Of a stretch of 64,000 nucleotides of DNA, positions 46,790 through 56,968 are shown in pieces (position 1 is the stretch's first letter; each line of letters opens with the position of its first letter). Below the pieces are notes generated by a model. The model searched no databases, was not told the DNA's origin, and worked only from the letters and a program-made list of their open reading frames with translations. The translations under genes and the position numbers were made by a program. Source of the stretch: Raphanus sativus (taxonomy: Eukaryota > Streptophyta > Magnoliopsida > Brassicales > Brassicaceae); NCBI RefSeq assembly GCF_000801105.2, contig NC_079512.1, positions 36,473,848 through 36,537,847 on the forward strand. The letters run 5' to 3'.

Positions 46790-47363
46790 TTTGTATATTC
46801 TTCAAATATGAGCCTGGGACTATTCTAAACCAAAGGAAGTAACGATGTTGCTTAAGTAAATGGGTTATGGAGATAGTAAGAGTCACGAAGACACGTAGTG
46901 TAGTTGAGTTTGATAATGTGTCTCAATAAGCGACACCTAAATGATTCTGTTTGTCTTCTGTAATAAACGTATTAGGCAGGTGTCACGCCTCAAACAAATC
47001 ATAAATTCATGTGCAATATATACTTTACTCTTTTAATATTGAAGTTTTTCTTGGGTCTTCTGCGTATTGTGGGCTTAGGGAAGATACGTCTTTGATTAAT
47101 TATTTTAAACGTCTAGACCCAACAATATAGAAGCCCAGTTCAACTAGCAAACAAAAGAAAGCAAAAAGCAGACACAGCTAGCTTGACCAGACCAGTCTTC
47201 CTAGGAGACTGTGTAATCAGTAATTATCAGATTTCAGGTCTTGTCTCCTACCTAGCCGTTACGCGACCTTCATCATCTGTCCAACGGCTACATCAACATT
47301 TATCATCTTTCCTTTTAATTTCCATTAACTTCAACGGCTAGTTCTCAAGTCTCTCACTAGATC
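46790..47363. other. divergent promoter region, copy B
   Basis: Non-coding, closely similar to 28353-28930, up to the ENODL15 TATA box. Confidence 0.6.
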
Positions 47364-47370
47364 TATAAAA
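47364..47370 (+). promoter_or_regulatory. TATA box of ENODL15-B, displaced
   Basis: TATAAAA in the same context as copy A, but 564 bp upstream of the ENODL15-B ATG instead of 108 bp, because of the insertion at 47449-47905. Confidence 0.7.
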
Positions 47371-47448
47371 ACCACACAAGGTCCTCACAAACTGTTCATC
47401 TCCAGTTCATTTAAAAACACAGACACACTAACACTTTTGTGGTGCTAA

Positions 47449-47905
47449 CTTTTTTTTTTTTGTTCAAACCACACTTTCATTAAAACTTAACAGAGTTTAA
47501 CTCCACAATTGGAGGATACATCATAGCTATTAAGAGCCAAATAAACTGAAACATTGATTAAACAGATGATAGATTGACGATACACCTCATTACAAAAGAC
47601 CATAAGAAATCGAACTACGATCCCATAACCTTGTTGAATAAAAACATACCGTGTAACTTCAGAAGTTACAAACACTGCAACATATGCAGAGATGAGCATC
47701 AGCCATACTAGCGACGCTTGAACATCCACTTCACTCCATAAAGGAGGAAATATTGGGAAGACGAACAGCCTCACAAAGGAAGCTACGGGGTAATGAAAAC
47801 CCTCCATACTCATATTCAACTGGAGAAGCCAAGTGAGTGTCCTTTCAAACTGCCACCAAGAAAGAAAACACAAACTCACAGCACCAAAAACCAGATTAAA
47901 TACCA
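47449..47905 (-). mobile_element. retroposed insertion in the ENODL15-B leader
   Basis: About 457 bp absent from block A separate GGTGCTAA from AGAGAAGTATTTGTAACC. On the minus strand it ends GTGTGGTTTGAAC plus 12 A, a LINE-like tail, so it inserted antisense to ENODL15. A 139-codon minus-strand frame (47487-47906) rich in W, F, V and L, with several hydrophobic stretches, spans nearly all of it; I do not recognise it. Target duplications are not clear. Confidence 0.65.
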
Positions 47906-47927
47906 TAGAGAAGTATTTGTAACCTCT

Positions 47928-48559
47928 ATGGCTTCTTCTTCTCTTCTAGTCACCATCTTCCTCTGCCTTTCCTTCTTCTCCTTCTTGTCTGTAAATGCAA
48001 ATGAGGTAACCGTCGGTGGAAAATCCGGTGTGTGGAAGATCCCTCCTTCATCTTCTTACTCTTTCGACGAATGGGCTCAAAAGGCTCGCTTCAAAGTCGG
48101 AGACTTCCTAGGTATACCTTCATCACTACCCATAAGCCCATTTTCATCAATTGACTTGTTTTTTTTTTGTAATCTTCGATGCTATTCTGTTTCTAACGTT
48201 GTCACATGTTTATTCCAGTTTTCAGCTACGAAGCAGGTAAAGACTCCGTGCTGCAAGTGACAAGAGAGGCTTACGAGAAATGCAACACCACGAGCCCGAA
48301 AGCCAGCTACACCGACGGGAACACCAAGGTGAAGCTAGAACAATCCGGTCCGGTCTACTTCATAAGTGGAACAGAGGGTCACTGTCAAAAGGGTCAGAAG
48401 CTACGCCTTGTGGTAGTCACTCCTCGTAGCTCTGCTTTCTCTCCGGCTCCTTCTCCATCTGAGGGTCCCGCCGTTGCTCCTTCTAGTGGCGGCGCTGCTA
48501 AGCTCACGGGCGTCTTCAGTGTTCTGGGCCTTGTTCTTGGACTCTGGGCCTTCTTCTGA
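47928..48559 (+). CDS. ENODL15: early nodulin-like protein 15, copy B
   Basis: Exons 47928-48111 and 48219-48559 (intron 107 bp, GT/AG), 174 aa. The layout matches copy A: signal peptide, phytocyanin domain with CNTTSP and GHCQKGQ cysteines and no copper ligands, proline-rich linker (slightly shorter) and GPI-signal tail ending LGLWAFF. It keeps the SSYSF residues lost in copy A, closer to the Arabidopsis protein. An in-frame upstream ATG at 47793, inside the inserted element, would add 45 residues and bury the signal peptide, so 47928 is chosen by homology. The insertion in the leader may alter expression. Confidence 0.9.
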
Positions 48560-48698
48560 GAGAATTTTACTGCCTTTTTAGTTCTGAGTTTTATTCTATT
48601 TATTAATTTTCAAAGATGGAGCAAAGATGTTTGTTCTCTCTTCCTAGTCTTGTTGTTACTAATTCAGTATTCACAAGATTTTCTCTTTTATTAAACTA

Positions 48699-50061
48699 CT
48701 AGATTTTGACCCGCGCTTCGAAAGCGCGGATATTATTTTTTACTTTTATAAAATATATTATTCGTTTGTAATTACTGAATTTATTTATTTTAATAAAATT
48801 TTCTTTATAATAAATTCGACACATAGAGTGTCTCTGGTAAACTATGTATTTCTCTAATTTTGTTTTATTCGCTCTTTAATCAACATATTTATTTGGTTTG
48901 TTGTTATAATAAATGATTATAGACTTTGATCTCTGCACTTCCGCGGATGTATATTTTTAAAAATATGATGATATTTGTTTTTCATGTAATTATTAGGGTT
49001 TGACAAAATGAATTCGAGGAACAGAACTGATAACAATCCATAAATATAGTACCAAACCTGAACATAAATTGATTAAATATTCGAATTATTCAAAATTTTG
49101 TTAGTTAGAGAACCGAATCGGATCCGAACCGAAGTATTCATGTACCTGAATTTATCTAAAAATAGATTTATGTACTTATATATTAATTTTTATATTTAAC
49201 GTATATAAAACATCAAGAATGATACTTTTAAATTGGTTTAAAATACTTGAAAATATATATAGATAGTCAAAAACAAATATCTGAAATAATTAAAGTATAC
49301 TCAAATCACCAAAATACTTAAAATAATTATTGATTTCGTATCCAAAATTTTAAATCAAACCAATTGATATGTTAAGCTTAGGTATTCTGACATATGTTAT
49401 TTAAATTTATAGGTAATATATTACTTTATTTATAGATTTTGAGAAATTTAAAATATATAGTGATTTAAAACTTTAAAAATAATTTAAATAGGTTATCCAA
49501 ACCCAAACCAAACCCGCAAAGATCCGAATCAAACTCAAACAAAAATTTAGAAACATCCTAATAGGACTGAAATCTTTGACCTCGAAAACCTGAAACACAA
49601 ACCGATCAGAACCAAGCCCGTATGGATGTCTGAAAACCCATCCTTAGTCATTATTATATATCGTATAATTTCATCATATAATTAATCGTATTTTATATGT
49701 ATCATCATATAAGTAATCATATAATTAATAGTATTTAATACGTATTATTATATAAATAATTACATATATTATATTTTAAAAACTTAATATGAAATATAAA
49801 AACCATAATTTGAGTTGGTATTTCAAATTGGGCTTGTATTGTATTTTTCTTATATATATTGAAAACATTCTTTTATAATGGACTTAATAACTTAAGGCCA
49901 TTACTTTTTCTGTTTAATATTACCATCTTTGTTTCCAAACCAAATTAATTTTTTAAAAAAGACTACAATCCATGTTTCCAAACACACCAAATTTTTTTAA
50001 TACTCTTATCCAAGTATCCAAACACACCGAAATTGTACTTCAGCTTTAATAAGATAGATGA
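48699..50061 (-). mobile_element. non-autonomous Helitron, block B only
   Basis: On the minus strand it starts TCATCTATCTTATTAAAGC (50061) and ends with a hairpin (CCGCGCTTTCGAAGCGCGG) and CTAG (48702-48699). The host bases are A at 48698 and T at 50062, the required A/T target. Block A has the uninterrupted site near 29836. 1,363 bp, no coding capacity; the interior has GAACCGAATCGGATCC-type motifs common in crucifer Helitrons. Confidence 0.9.
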
Positions 50062-50261
50062 TTTAGCTGTCAGTATTCACAAGATTAAATTAAACTATTT
50101 ATAATTGGACTTGTTTGTTTGTGGACATTTTAGTGGATCTATAAACAGTTAAAACAACAAAGTATAACAATGATTAAGGTGTTTGAATTCGTTTATACTC
50201 AAAAAGAAGAAATATTAAGAATGTTGATTAACACTTGCTAAGAAATCAAACGCATGTAAAA

Positions 50262-50264
<3 letters not shown>

Positions 50265-50293
<29 letters not shown>

Positions 50294-50569
50294 TCAACAA
50301 CCACTTTATATTAACCAAGATTGGGACTACATGATTTCACCACAAGGATTCAACCACTCTTACAGACAAAGAATTCTAGTATCACTTAGCATCACTAGAT
50401 TGGATCCTAAGCTACCCGAACTCAGCCTTTGCTGTAATTTTAACCCATGGGAGCAAACTCTCTCTAAGACCCAGAAAGAGCTGTCCCTTAACCACACCTA
50501 CATTGACCATAATAAAACGAAAGCAATGAAACTGAGATGCTTAAGCTGTAATTTTAACCCATGGGGAGA
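50265..50569 (-). mobile_element. 305 bp LINE-type 3' end, block B only
   Basis: A perfect 17 bp duplication AAACGCATGTAAAAGTT (50248-50264, 50570-50586) flanks an insert whose minus strand ends in TAATATAAAGTGGTTGTTGA and about 26 A. The block A site is unfilled (near 30063). A 22 bp motif containing TTTTAACCCATGGG occurs twice inside. It is a 5'-truncated LINE tail or related retroposon. Confidence 0.85.
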
Positions 50570-51003
50570 AACGCATGTAAAAGTTAAAGCAAACCCAAAG
50601 AAAGTAACAGGCTTCAAGGTAACTAAAAGGCCTATATCTTTTATTGGGCATAAAGAAAATAACAGGCTAATAATAATATATGAGCCACTATTGGGCCTCA
50701 AGATATTTTTGGAGGGAGGAATAAAACGGCAAGGGTGCGAGCGAGCCACTGGGATTTTATCCTTTCGACAAGTTTTGTTTTTTTTTTAGTTCGCAAAATC
50801 TCCGTTTCACCGGAATCAGCAGCTCCGTAGACTACGGACCGTAGTGTTGTCGTCTGGTGAAAGGAGACGTATCCGAAAAAATCTCCATGACTATTATTCA
50901 TTCTGTGTTTGTCATCGTGTTTTGTTAGTCTAGTCACAGCTTGGTCCACTTCGAAATGTGATATTGCTCTTTGCTTGGCTTAGTATTGAAAAACAAAAAA
51001 AAG
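50570..51003. other. PGR3-B upstream region
   Basis: Non-coding, similar to 30085-30431 of block A. It has a B-specific 14 bp insertion (ACTACGGACCGTAG) that forms an inverted repeat with the preceding CTCCGTAG near 50822-50842. Confidence 0.5.
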
Positions 51004-54000
51004 ATGGCAGCTTTACTCTGCTCCACGAGTCTGTGCGGCGACATAACGGTCAGTGACACTTTCCTCTTTAGTAACATCAAAGAGAAATCTCCTCGAAAAC
51101 GCACTAGTTTGGTCAATGTCGGATTAAAGTTCCACACTTTAAAGCTCGGGTCTGTCTTTCACCACCGCAAGAAACAGAGGAAATGTAGCGTAATAGTCTC
51201 CACGAAAGGCTCTGACTTTTCTGTTTCTACGATAAACAACAACAAGAAGAGGACATTGAAATCTTCAGGTGAGAAAGAAGAAGAAGTCGCCAAGGTCTTA
51301 AAGTCGCTTCCCGATACCGACTCCGCCTTTTCGTATTTCAAAGAGGTAGCCGAGAGTTCGAGACTAGCTCACACCACCGAGACTTGCAACCACATGCTCG
51401 AAGCTCTGAGGGTCGACGGGAGGAGGAGAATCGAGGAGATGGGTTACGTGTTCGATTTGATGCAGAAGAGAATCATCAAGAGGGATGCAACTACTTTCTT
51501 GACTGTGTTCAAGTCTCTCTCTGTGAAAGGAGGGTTGAGGCAAGCGCCTTACGCGCTAAGGAAGATGAGAGAGTCTGGTCTTTTCTTGTTGAATGCGTAT
51601 TCGTACAATGGGTTGATTCATCTTCTGGTCAAGGCCAGGTTCTGCACAGAGGCGATGGAGGTTTATAGAAGCATGGTCTCTGATGGTTTTAGGCCTAGCT
51701 TGCAGACTTACTCTACGCTTATGGTAGGGTTAGGGAAGAGAAGAGAGATTGATGGTGTGTTGGGTTTGCTTGAAGAGATGGAGACGTTGGGGTTAAAGCC
51801 TAACGTCTACACGTTTACTATATGTATCCGTGTGCTTGGTAGAGCGGGGAGGATTGATGAAGCGTATGATATACTGAAGAGGATGGATGATGAAGGATGT
51901 GGACCTGATGTGGTTACCTACACTGTTCTTATTGATGCTCTTTGCACCTCTGGGAAGCTGGATTGTGCTAAGGAGGTTTTCGCAAAGATGAAGACAGGGA
52001 GACACAAACCTGATCGTGTGACTTATATCACTTTGCTTGATAGGTTTAGTGATAACAGAGATTTGGACTCAGTGAGGCAGTTTTGGAGTGAGATGGAGAA
52101 GGATGGTCATGTACCTGACGTTGTGACCTTCACCATTCTAGTGGACGCTCTGTGCAAAGCTGGGAGCTTCGGTGAAGCGTTTGATACGTTGGATGTGATG
52201 AGGGAGCAAGGCGTCTCGCCGAACTTGCATACGTACAACACGTTGATCTGTGGTCTACTGAGAGTTCACAGGTTAGACGATGCGCTTGAGCTTTTTGGTA
52301 GTATGGAGTCTTTTGGTGGTGTTAAGCCTACTGCCTATACGTACATTGTCTTCATCGATTACTACGGAAAGACTGGAGATTCCGTCAGTGCTCTCGAGAC
52401 TTTTGAGAAGATGAAGAGCAGAGGAATAGCTCCGAACATCGTAGCGTGTAACGCGTCTCTCTACAGTTTAGCTAAAGCAGGAAGAGACCAAGAAGCAAAG
52501 CAGATCTTCTACGGATTGAAAAACATCGGGCTTGCACCTGACTCGGTGACCTATAACATGATGATGAAGTGCTATAGCAAAGTTGGGGAGATAGACGAAG
52601 CCATCAAGCTGCTTTCCGAGATGATTGAGAACGGTTGCGAGCCTGATGTGATCGTTGTTAACTCTCTGATCAACACGCTTTACAAAGCGGATAGAGTAGA
52701 CGAAGCGTGGGAGATGTTTACGAGAATGAAGAAGGAGATGAAGCTCAAGCCAACGGTTGTGACTTACAACACGTTGCTCTCAGGTTTAGGCAAAAACGGA
52801 AAAATTCAAGAAGCGATAGAACTGTTCGAGGGGATGGAGGAAAAAGGCTGTCCACCTAATACGGTGACGTTCAACACTCTCTTGGACTGTCTTTGCAAAA
52901 ACGACGAGGTGATGCTGGCCTTGAAGATGTTCTTCAAGATGAGTTGTGTCCCTGACGTTTGTACTTACAATACTATCATCAATGGTTTGATAAAGAACGG
53001 TCTAGTCAAAGAGGCAATGTGTTTCTTCCACCAGATGAAGAAACTGGTGCCTCCTGATTTTGTCACCCTCTGCACTCTTCTTCCAGGTGTTGTCAAGGCT
53101 GGTTTGATCGAAGATGCTTACAAAATCATCACCAGCTTTCTCCGCAGCTGTGCAGACCACCCGGTTAATCTCTTCTGGGAGGACTTGATGGGATCCGTCT
53201 TGGCTGAAGGTGGAATAGAGAAGGCCGTTTTGTTTTCTGAGAGATTGGTTGTTGATGGAGTTTGTAGAGATGGTGAATCGATCCTGGTGCCGATGATCAG
53301 ATACTCTTTAAAACATGGTGATAATCCCTTAGGTGCTAGAACGTTATTTGAGAGATTCACAAAAGATCTTGGTGTTCAACCAAAGGTTCCGGTTTATAAT
53401 CTGCTCATCGGTGGGCTTCTTGAAGCTGATATGATCGAAGCAGCAGAGGAACTGTTCCTGGAGATAAAGAGCACTTGCATCCCTGATGTTGCTACCTACA
53501 ACTTCTTGCTTGATGCTTATGGAAAGTCAGGAAAATTAGACGAACTCTTTGAGATGTACAAAGAGATGTCTTCCCATGAGTGCAATAAACCAAACACTAT
53601 CACTCACAACATTGTCATGTCCGGGCTGGTGAAAGCTGGGAGTGTAGACGAGGCTCTTGATTTATACTATGACCTTATCAGCGATGGAGACTTCTCTCCA
53701 TCTGCTTGCACGTACGGTCCACTCATCGATGGCCTCTCCAAGTCGGGAAGATTGTATGAAGCGAAACAACTCTTTGAAGGAATGTTGGAGTACGGATGCA
53801 AACCAAACTGTGCTATCTACAACATTCTCATCAACGGGTTCGGCAAAGCTGGTGAAGCTGATGCAGCTTGCAGCTTGTTCAGAAGGATGGTTAGAGAAGG
53901 AGTGAGGCCGGATCTCAAGACTTACTCGGTTCTGGTTGATTGTCTTTGTATGGTAGGTAGAGTGGACGAAGCCTTGTGTTACTTCGAGGAGCTGATGGAA

Positions 54001-54372
54001 TCTGGAGTAGACCCTGATGTGGTGTGTTACAATCTCATAATCAACGGGCTAGGGAAGTCTCGGAGGCTTGAAGAAGCTCTTGAGCTTTACGATGAGATGA
54101 AGAAGAGGAGAGGTGTGGCTCCTGATCTGTACACTTACAACTCTTTGATTCTGAATCTTGGTATCGCGGGGATGGTGGAAGAAGCTGGGAAGGTTTATAA
54201 GGAGATACAGAGAGTGGGACTTGAGCCGAACGTTTTTACGTTTAACGCTCTGATACGTGGATACAGTTTGTGTGGAAAACCTGAGAGGGCTTACGCTGTG
54301 TACCAGACGATGGTGACTGGAGGTTTTAGTCCCAACACAGGGACATACGAACAGCTCCCGAATAGAGCTTGA
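51004..54372 (+). CDS. PGR3: PGR3, chloroplast pentatricopeptide repeat protein
   Basis: A single-exon frame of 1,122 aa from the [13 protein letters not shown] start (51004); an in-frame Met 11 codons upstream (50971) is less likely, since the block A copy does not support it. Arabidopsis PGR3 (At4g31850) is 1,112 aa. The N-terminus is Ser/Lys-rich and basic, as expected for a chloroplast transit peptide. From about residue 110 onward there are some 27 P-class PPR units of 35 residues with VVTYTxLIDALCxxGxxDxAxxVFxxM patterns, to the end. PGR3 binds and stabilises petL operon RNA and promotes petL and ndhA translation, so it supports cytochrome b6f and NDH cyclic electron flow. It is the only intact PGR3 in the window. 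Confidence 0.95.
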   Translation: MAALLCSTSLCGDITVSDTFLFSNIKEKSPRKRTSLVNVGLKFHTLKLGSVFHHRKKQRKCSVIVSTKGSDFSVSTINNNKKRTLKSSGEKEEEVAKVLKSLPDTDSAFSYFKEVAESSRLAHTTETCNHMLEALRVDGRRRIEEMGYVFDLMQKRIIKRDATTFLTVFKSLSVKGGLRQAPYALRKMRESGLFLLNAYSYNGLIHLLVKARFCTEAMEVYRSMVSDGFRPSLQTYSTLMVGLGKRREIDGVLGLLEEMETLGLKPNVYTFTICIRVLGRAGRIDEAYDILKRMDDEGCGPDVVTYTVLIDALCTSGKLDCAKEVFAKMKTGRHKPDRVTYITLLDRFSDNRDLDSVRQFWSEMEKDGHVPDVVTFTILVDALCKAGSFGEAFDTLDVMREQGVSPNLHTYNTLICGLLRVHRLDDALELFGSMESFGGVKPTAYTYIVFIDYYGKTGDSVSALETFEKMKSRGIAPNIVACNASLYSLAKAGRDQEAKQIFYGLKNIGLAPDSVTYNMMMKCYSKVGEIDEAIKLLSEMIENGCEPDVIVVNSLINTLYKADRVDEAWEMFTRMKKEMKLKPTVVTYNTLLSGLGKNGKIQEAIELFEGMEEKGCPPNTVTFNTLLDCLCKNDEVMLALKMFFKMSCVPDVCTYNTIINGLIKNGLVKEAMCFFHQMKKLVPPDFVTLCTLLPGVVKAGLIEDAYKIITSFLRSCADHPVNLFWEDLMGSVLAEGGIEKAVLFSERLVVDGVCRDGESILVPMIRYSLKHGDNPLGARTLFERFTKDLGVQPKVPVYNLLIGGLLEADMIEAAEELFLEIKSTCIPDVATYNFLLDAYGKSGKLDELFEMYKEMSSHECNKPNTITHNIVMSGLVKAGSVDEALDLYYDLISDGDFSPSACTYGPLIDGLSKSGRLYEAKQLFEGMLEYGCKPNCAIYNILINGFGKAGEADAACSLFRRMVREGVRPDLKTYSVLVDCLCMVGRVDEALCYFEELMESGVDPDVVCYNLIINGLGKSRRLEEALELYDEMKKRRGVAPDLYTYNSLILNLGIAGMVEEAGKVYKEIQRVGLEPNVFTFNALIRGYSLCGKPERAYAVYQTMVTGGFSPNTGTYEQLPNRA

Positions 54373-55371
54373 CAATTTTACACTAAGTGTAAGCATCTGC
54401 ACAGAACAGTTTTTTTGTCATGTAAAGTGTATAAAACAACATAACGTTGTGTAAATGGCATGTTGTTTTTGTTTGTGTGTTTACATGATATGATGATACG
54501 GTTACCTTCTTTGATTATTAGACCACACTTCTTCATCTAAGAATTAAAATAGCTCCAAGAGAATGTGTGTATATGGAGAATCTATCAACCCTAGAGTAGA
54601 TTATGATTGATATTTGGTACTAACAACGTTTTGGTCTTGGGATGTTACAAAAGGACACCAAGAAGTTGCTTGCGGCATAAATAAACTATATAGAGATTGA
54701 TAGTGTCTCAATAACCGGGAGGTGGTACATAAATTTCCCGGTTTATTGTTGGTATAACCAGAATTTCAAATGTATACTGTACACACTTCGGAGACATACG
54801 ATTACTATGAATATGTTATACACGCAATGACACAAAGAACATCATATCATATAATGATTGGAAGATTAACGTTGGTGTGTTACAAAAAAAAAAAAGAAGA
54901 CTAATGTTGGCGTCGAGAAGAAGTCTTTACGTGACTGTGGCAGAAACCTATGGCGGAGATAAACCGGTGGCGCCACCTGCGAGAATCTTCTAGATACTCG
55001 AGGCGGATGATCGCGACTCCGTTCTTCGGGGAGACCGATGAAGTCTGAGTATCTGGAGGGGGTGTAATACGAGAGGAAGCTGTCTCTGATTTGGTTAAAG
55101 GTTATCGTGTTGTTCTAACATGATCTCATCGTATTGCTCTAACATGATCTCATCGTGTTATAGGTTATGTTCCTTAACAACAACTCCTCCGCATCTACCA
55201 TCATGCGGTCATATTCTCGGCTACTGCTAGTGCTAGGTCTTGTGGTGTAGATCGGATAGCTGCAACGACTCTCATGATCTCATCGTGTTGCTCTAGCTGG
55301 ACAAGCCTCTCGCTCGACTCTTCCTCCCTATGTTTTCTACACAAACTTATCGAAGGTTTAAAGACGCTATA
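54373..55371. other. intergenic, 3' of PGR3-B
   Basis: No gene seen. It contains a micro-insertion (54861-54913) and a GC-richer stretch (54915-55330) with three copies of ATGATCTCATCGTRTTGCTC and short broken frames that may be a decayed coding fragment I cannot name. Confidence 0.5.
54861..54913. mobile_element. ultra-short poly(A)-tailed insertion
   Basis: GAAGATTAACGTTGGTGT (54861-54878) and GAAGACTAATGTTGGCGT (54896-54913; three transitions) flank GTTAC plus 12 A. This is an older event than those with perfect repeats. Confidence 0.55.
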
Positions 55372-56968
55372 TCTAAACTATTAAAACTGAAGTACACTTA
55401 GCTATATCCCCTTAAAGTTGCTCAAATATTACAAAAGACTGCCACTGCATTTAAAACAAATAATTAATCTAAATTACTATTATTATCTAACCGCAAATCT
55501 GGATGATTTACTTACCAAACTTTTTTTTTTCTGATATTACTTACCAAAAACTTAAAACGTACGTTTAATATCCTGTGCATTGTAGTTTTATATCTTATAT
55601 ATTATACACATGACATTAAGAAAACACCTGTCAAATGTTAGTGAGTCACCGCATTTGTATTTTTAATTTTAATAATAGCATTTACATTACAGAATATTTT
55701 ATATATACAATGTAATACTTGCACAAATAGATTAACATTTGGGTTTATATATAGATTCAAAATTGTCATCAATAACGATCCATTTAATCATTTATAAAAC
55801 ACAGTAATTACCAATGGTTTAGAAATTTATAATGATTTTATAAATTAAAAAACAATCAAAACAATCAATAGCCATTATTAAAAAATGTTTTATATATATA
55901 AGAAAAATACAACAAAAAGATTAATTTCATATACTAACTTAAATTATAGTTTTTATATTTGACATTAAACTTGAAGAATATAATATATATGATTATTTAT
56001 AAGATTATACATATAAAATACTATTAATTATATGATTATTTATATGATGGACCAATACAATTAATTATATGATAACATATATAGGATACATAATAGTGAC
56101 TAGGGCTGGGCGTTCAGGTATCTATTCCATTCGTTTCAAATCTGTTTGAGTTTCGGATTTCCGGGGTCAAAGATTTCAACCCCGTTCATATATTTCTAAA
56201 CTTCAGTTCGAATTATTACTAGGGCTGGGCGTTCAGATATCCATTCGGGTTCGTTTCAGATTTGTTTGGGTTTTGGATTTCTGAGATCAAAAATATCAGT
56301 CCCATTCATATATTTTTAAATTTCAGTTTGAATTACATTCGGATCTTTGCGGATTCAGTTCGGGTTCAGATAACCCATTTTTTTTTTTTAAATTCACTAT
56401 ATATTTTGAATTTCTTAAAATCTATAAATAAAATAATTTATTGTATATAAATTTGAATAACATATGCCAGAATACCTAAACTTAACATATAAATTGGTTT
56501 AGTTTAAATTTTGGATCAAAAATCAAAAATTATTTTAAATATTTTTGCTGTTTTGAGTGTACTTCCACTATGTTAGATATTTATATTTGACTATTTTTAT
56601 ATATTTTCAAGTATGTAAACCAACCTAAAAGTATCATATATATTCTGGATATTTTTTATATACATTAAAACTAAAAATAATTAATATATATATATATATA
56701 TATAAGTATATAAATCTTTTTCGGATACAGAACAAATATCCAAAATACTTTGGTTCGAATTGGTTATGGTTTTGGTTGTCTAAATATTAAAATTTTGATA
56801 GTTTAGATATTTAATCAATTTTGGTTAGGGTTTGGTATTACTTTTTTGGATCGTGATTGGTTCGATTCTTCAGATTTGAATTTTTTTATCCAGCTTTGAT
56901 ATTGACATGAAAAATAAATAGCAATATATTTCTGAAATATACACCCGGGTGTGCGGCTCAAAATCTAG
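55372..56968 (+). mobile_element. non-autonomous Helitron
   Basis: 5' end TCTAAACTATTAAAACTGAAG preceded by A; 3' end a CACCCGGGTG hairpin then CTCAAAATCTAG at 56957-56968, followed by T. The last bases match those of the Helitron at 48699-50061 (TCAAAATCTAG), so both belong to one family. 1,597 bp, without helicase or RPA coding. Confidence 0.82.
56101..56335. repeat. tandem duplication of about 118 bp inside the Helitron
   Basis: ACTAGGGCTGGGCGTTCAG starts both units (56100 and 56218). They run in parallel through TTCAGTT(C/T)GAATTA with scattered substitutions. Confidence 0.8.

Larger units (their letters stand above)
33608..53886. repeat. duplicated block, copy B
   Basis: Collinear with 12907-33308. 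It begins at the gap edge and is matched by block A up to the LTR insertion point in PGR3; PGR3-B then continues alone to 54372. Confidence 0.93.

Noticed and set aside
47793..48260. 155-codon frame extending ENODL15-B upstream
   Set aside because: The extra 45 residues come from the inserted element and would precede the signal peptide; the frame also reads through the intron. The homologous start at 47928 is preferred.
50235..50789. 184-codon plus-strand frame beginning near a poly(T) run
   Set aside because: It reads antisense through a LINE tail and out into PGR3 upstream DNA; the poly(F) run is the poly(A) tail, and block A lacks the frame.
50971..51003. Upstream in-frame Met of PGR3-B
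   Set aside because: The 11 extra codons are weak (NKKK) and not supported by block A, where the conserved start is the MAALLCS Met.
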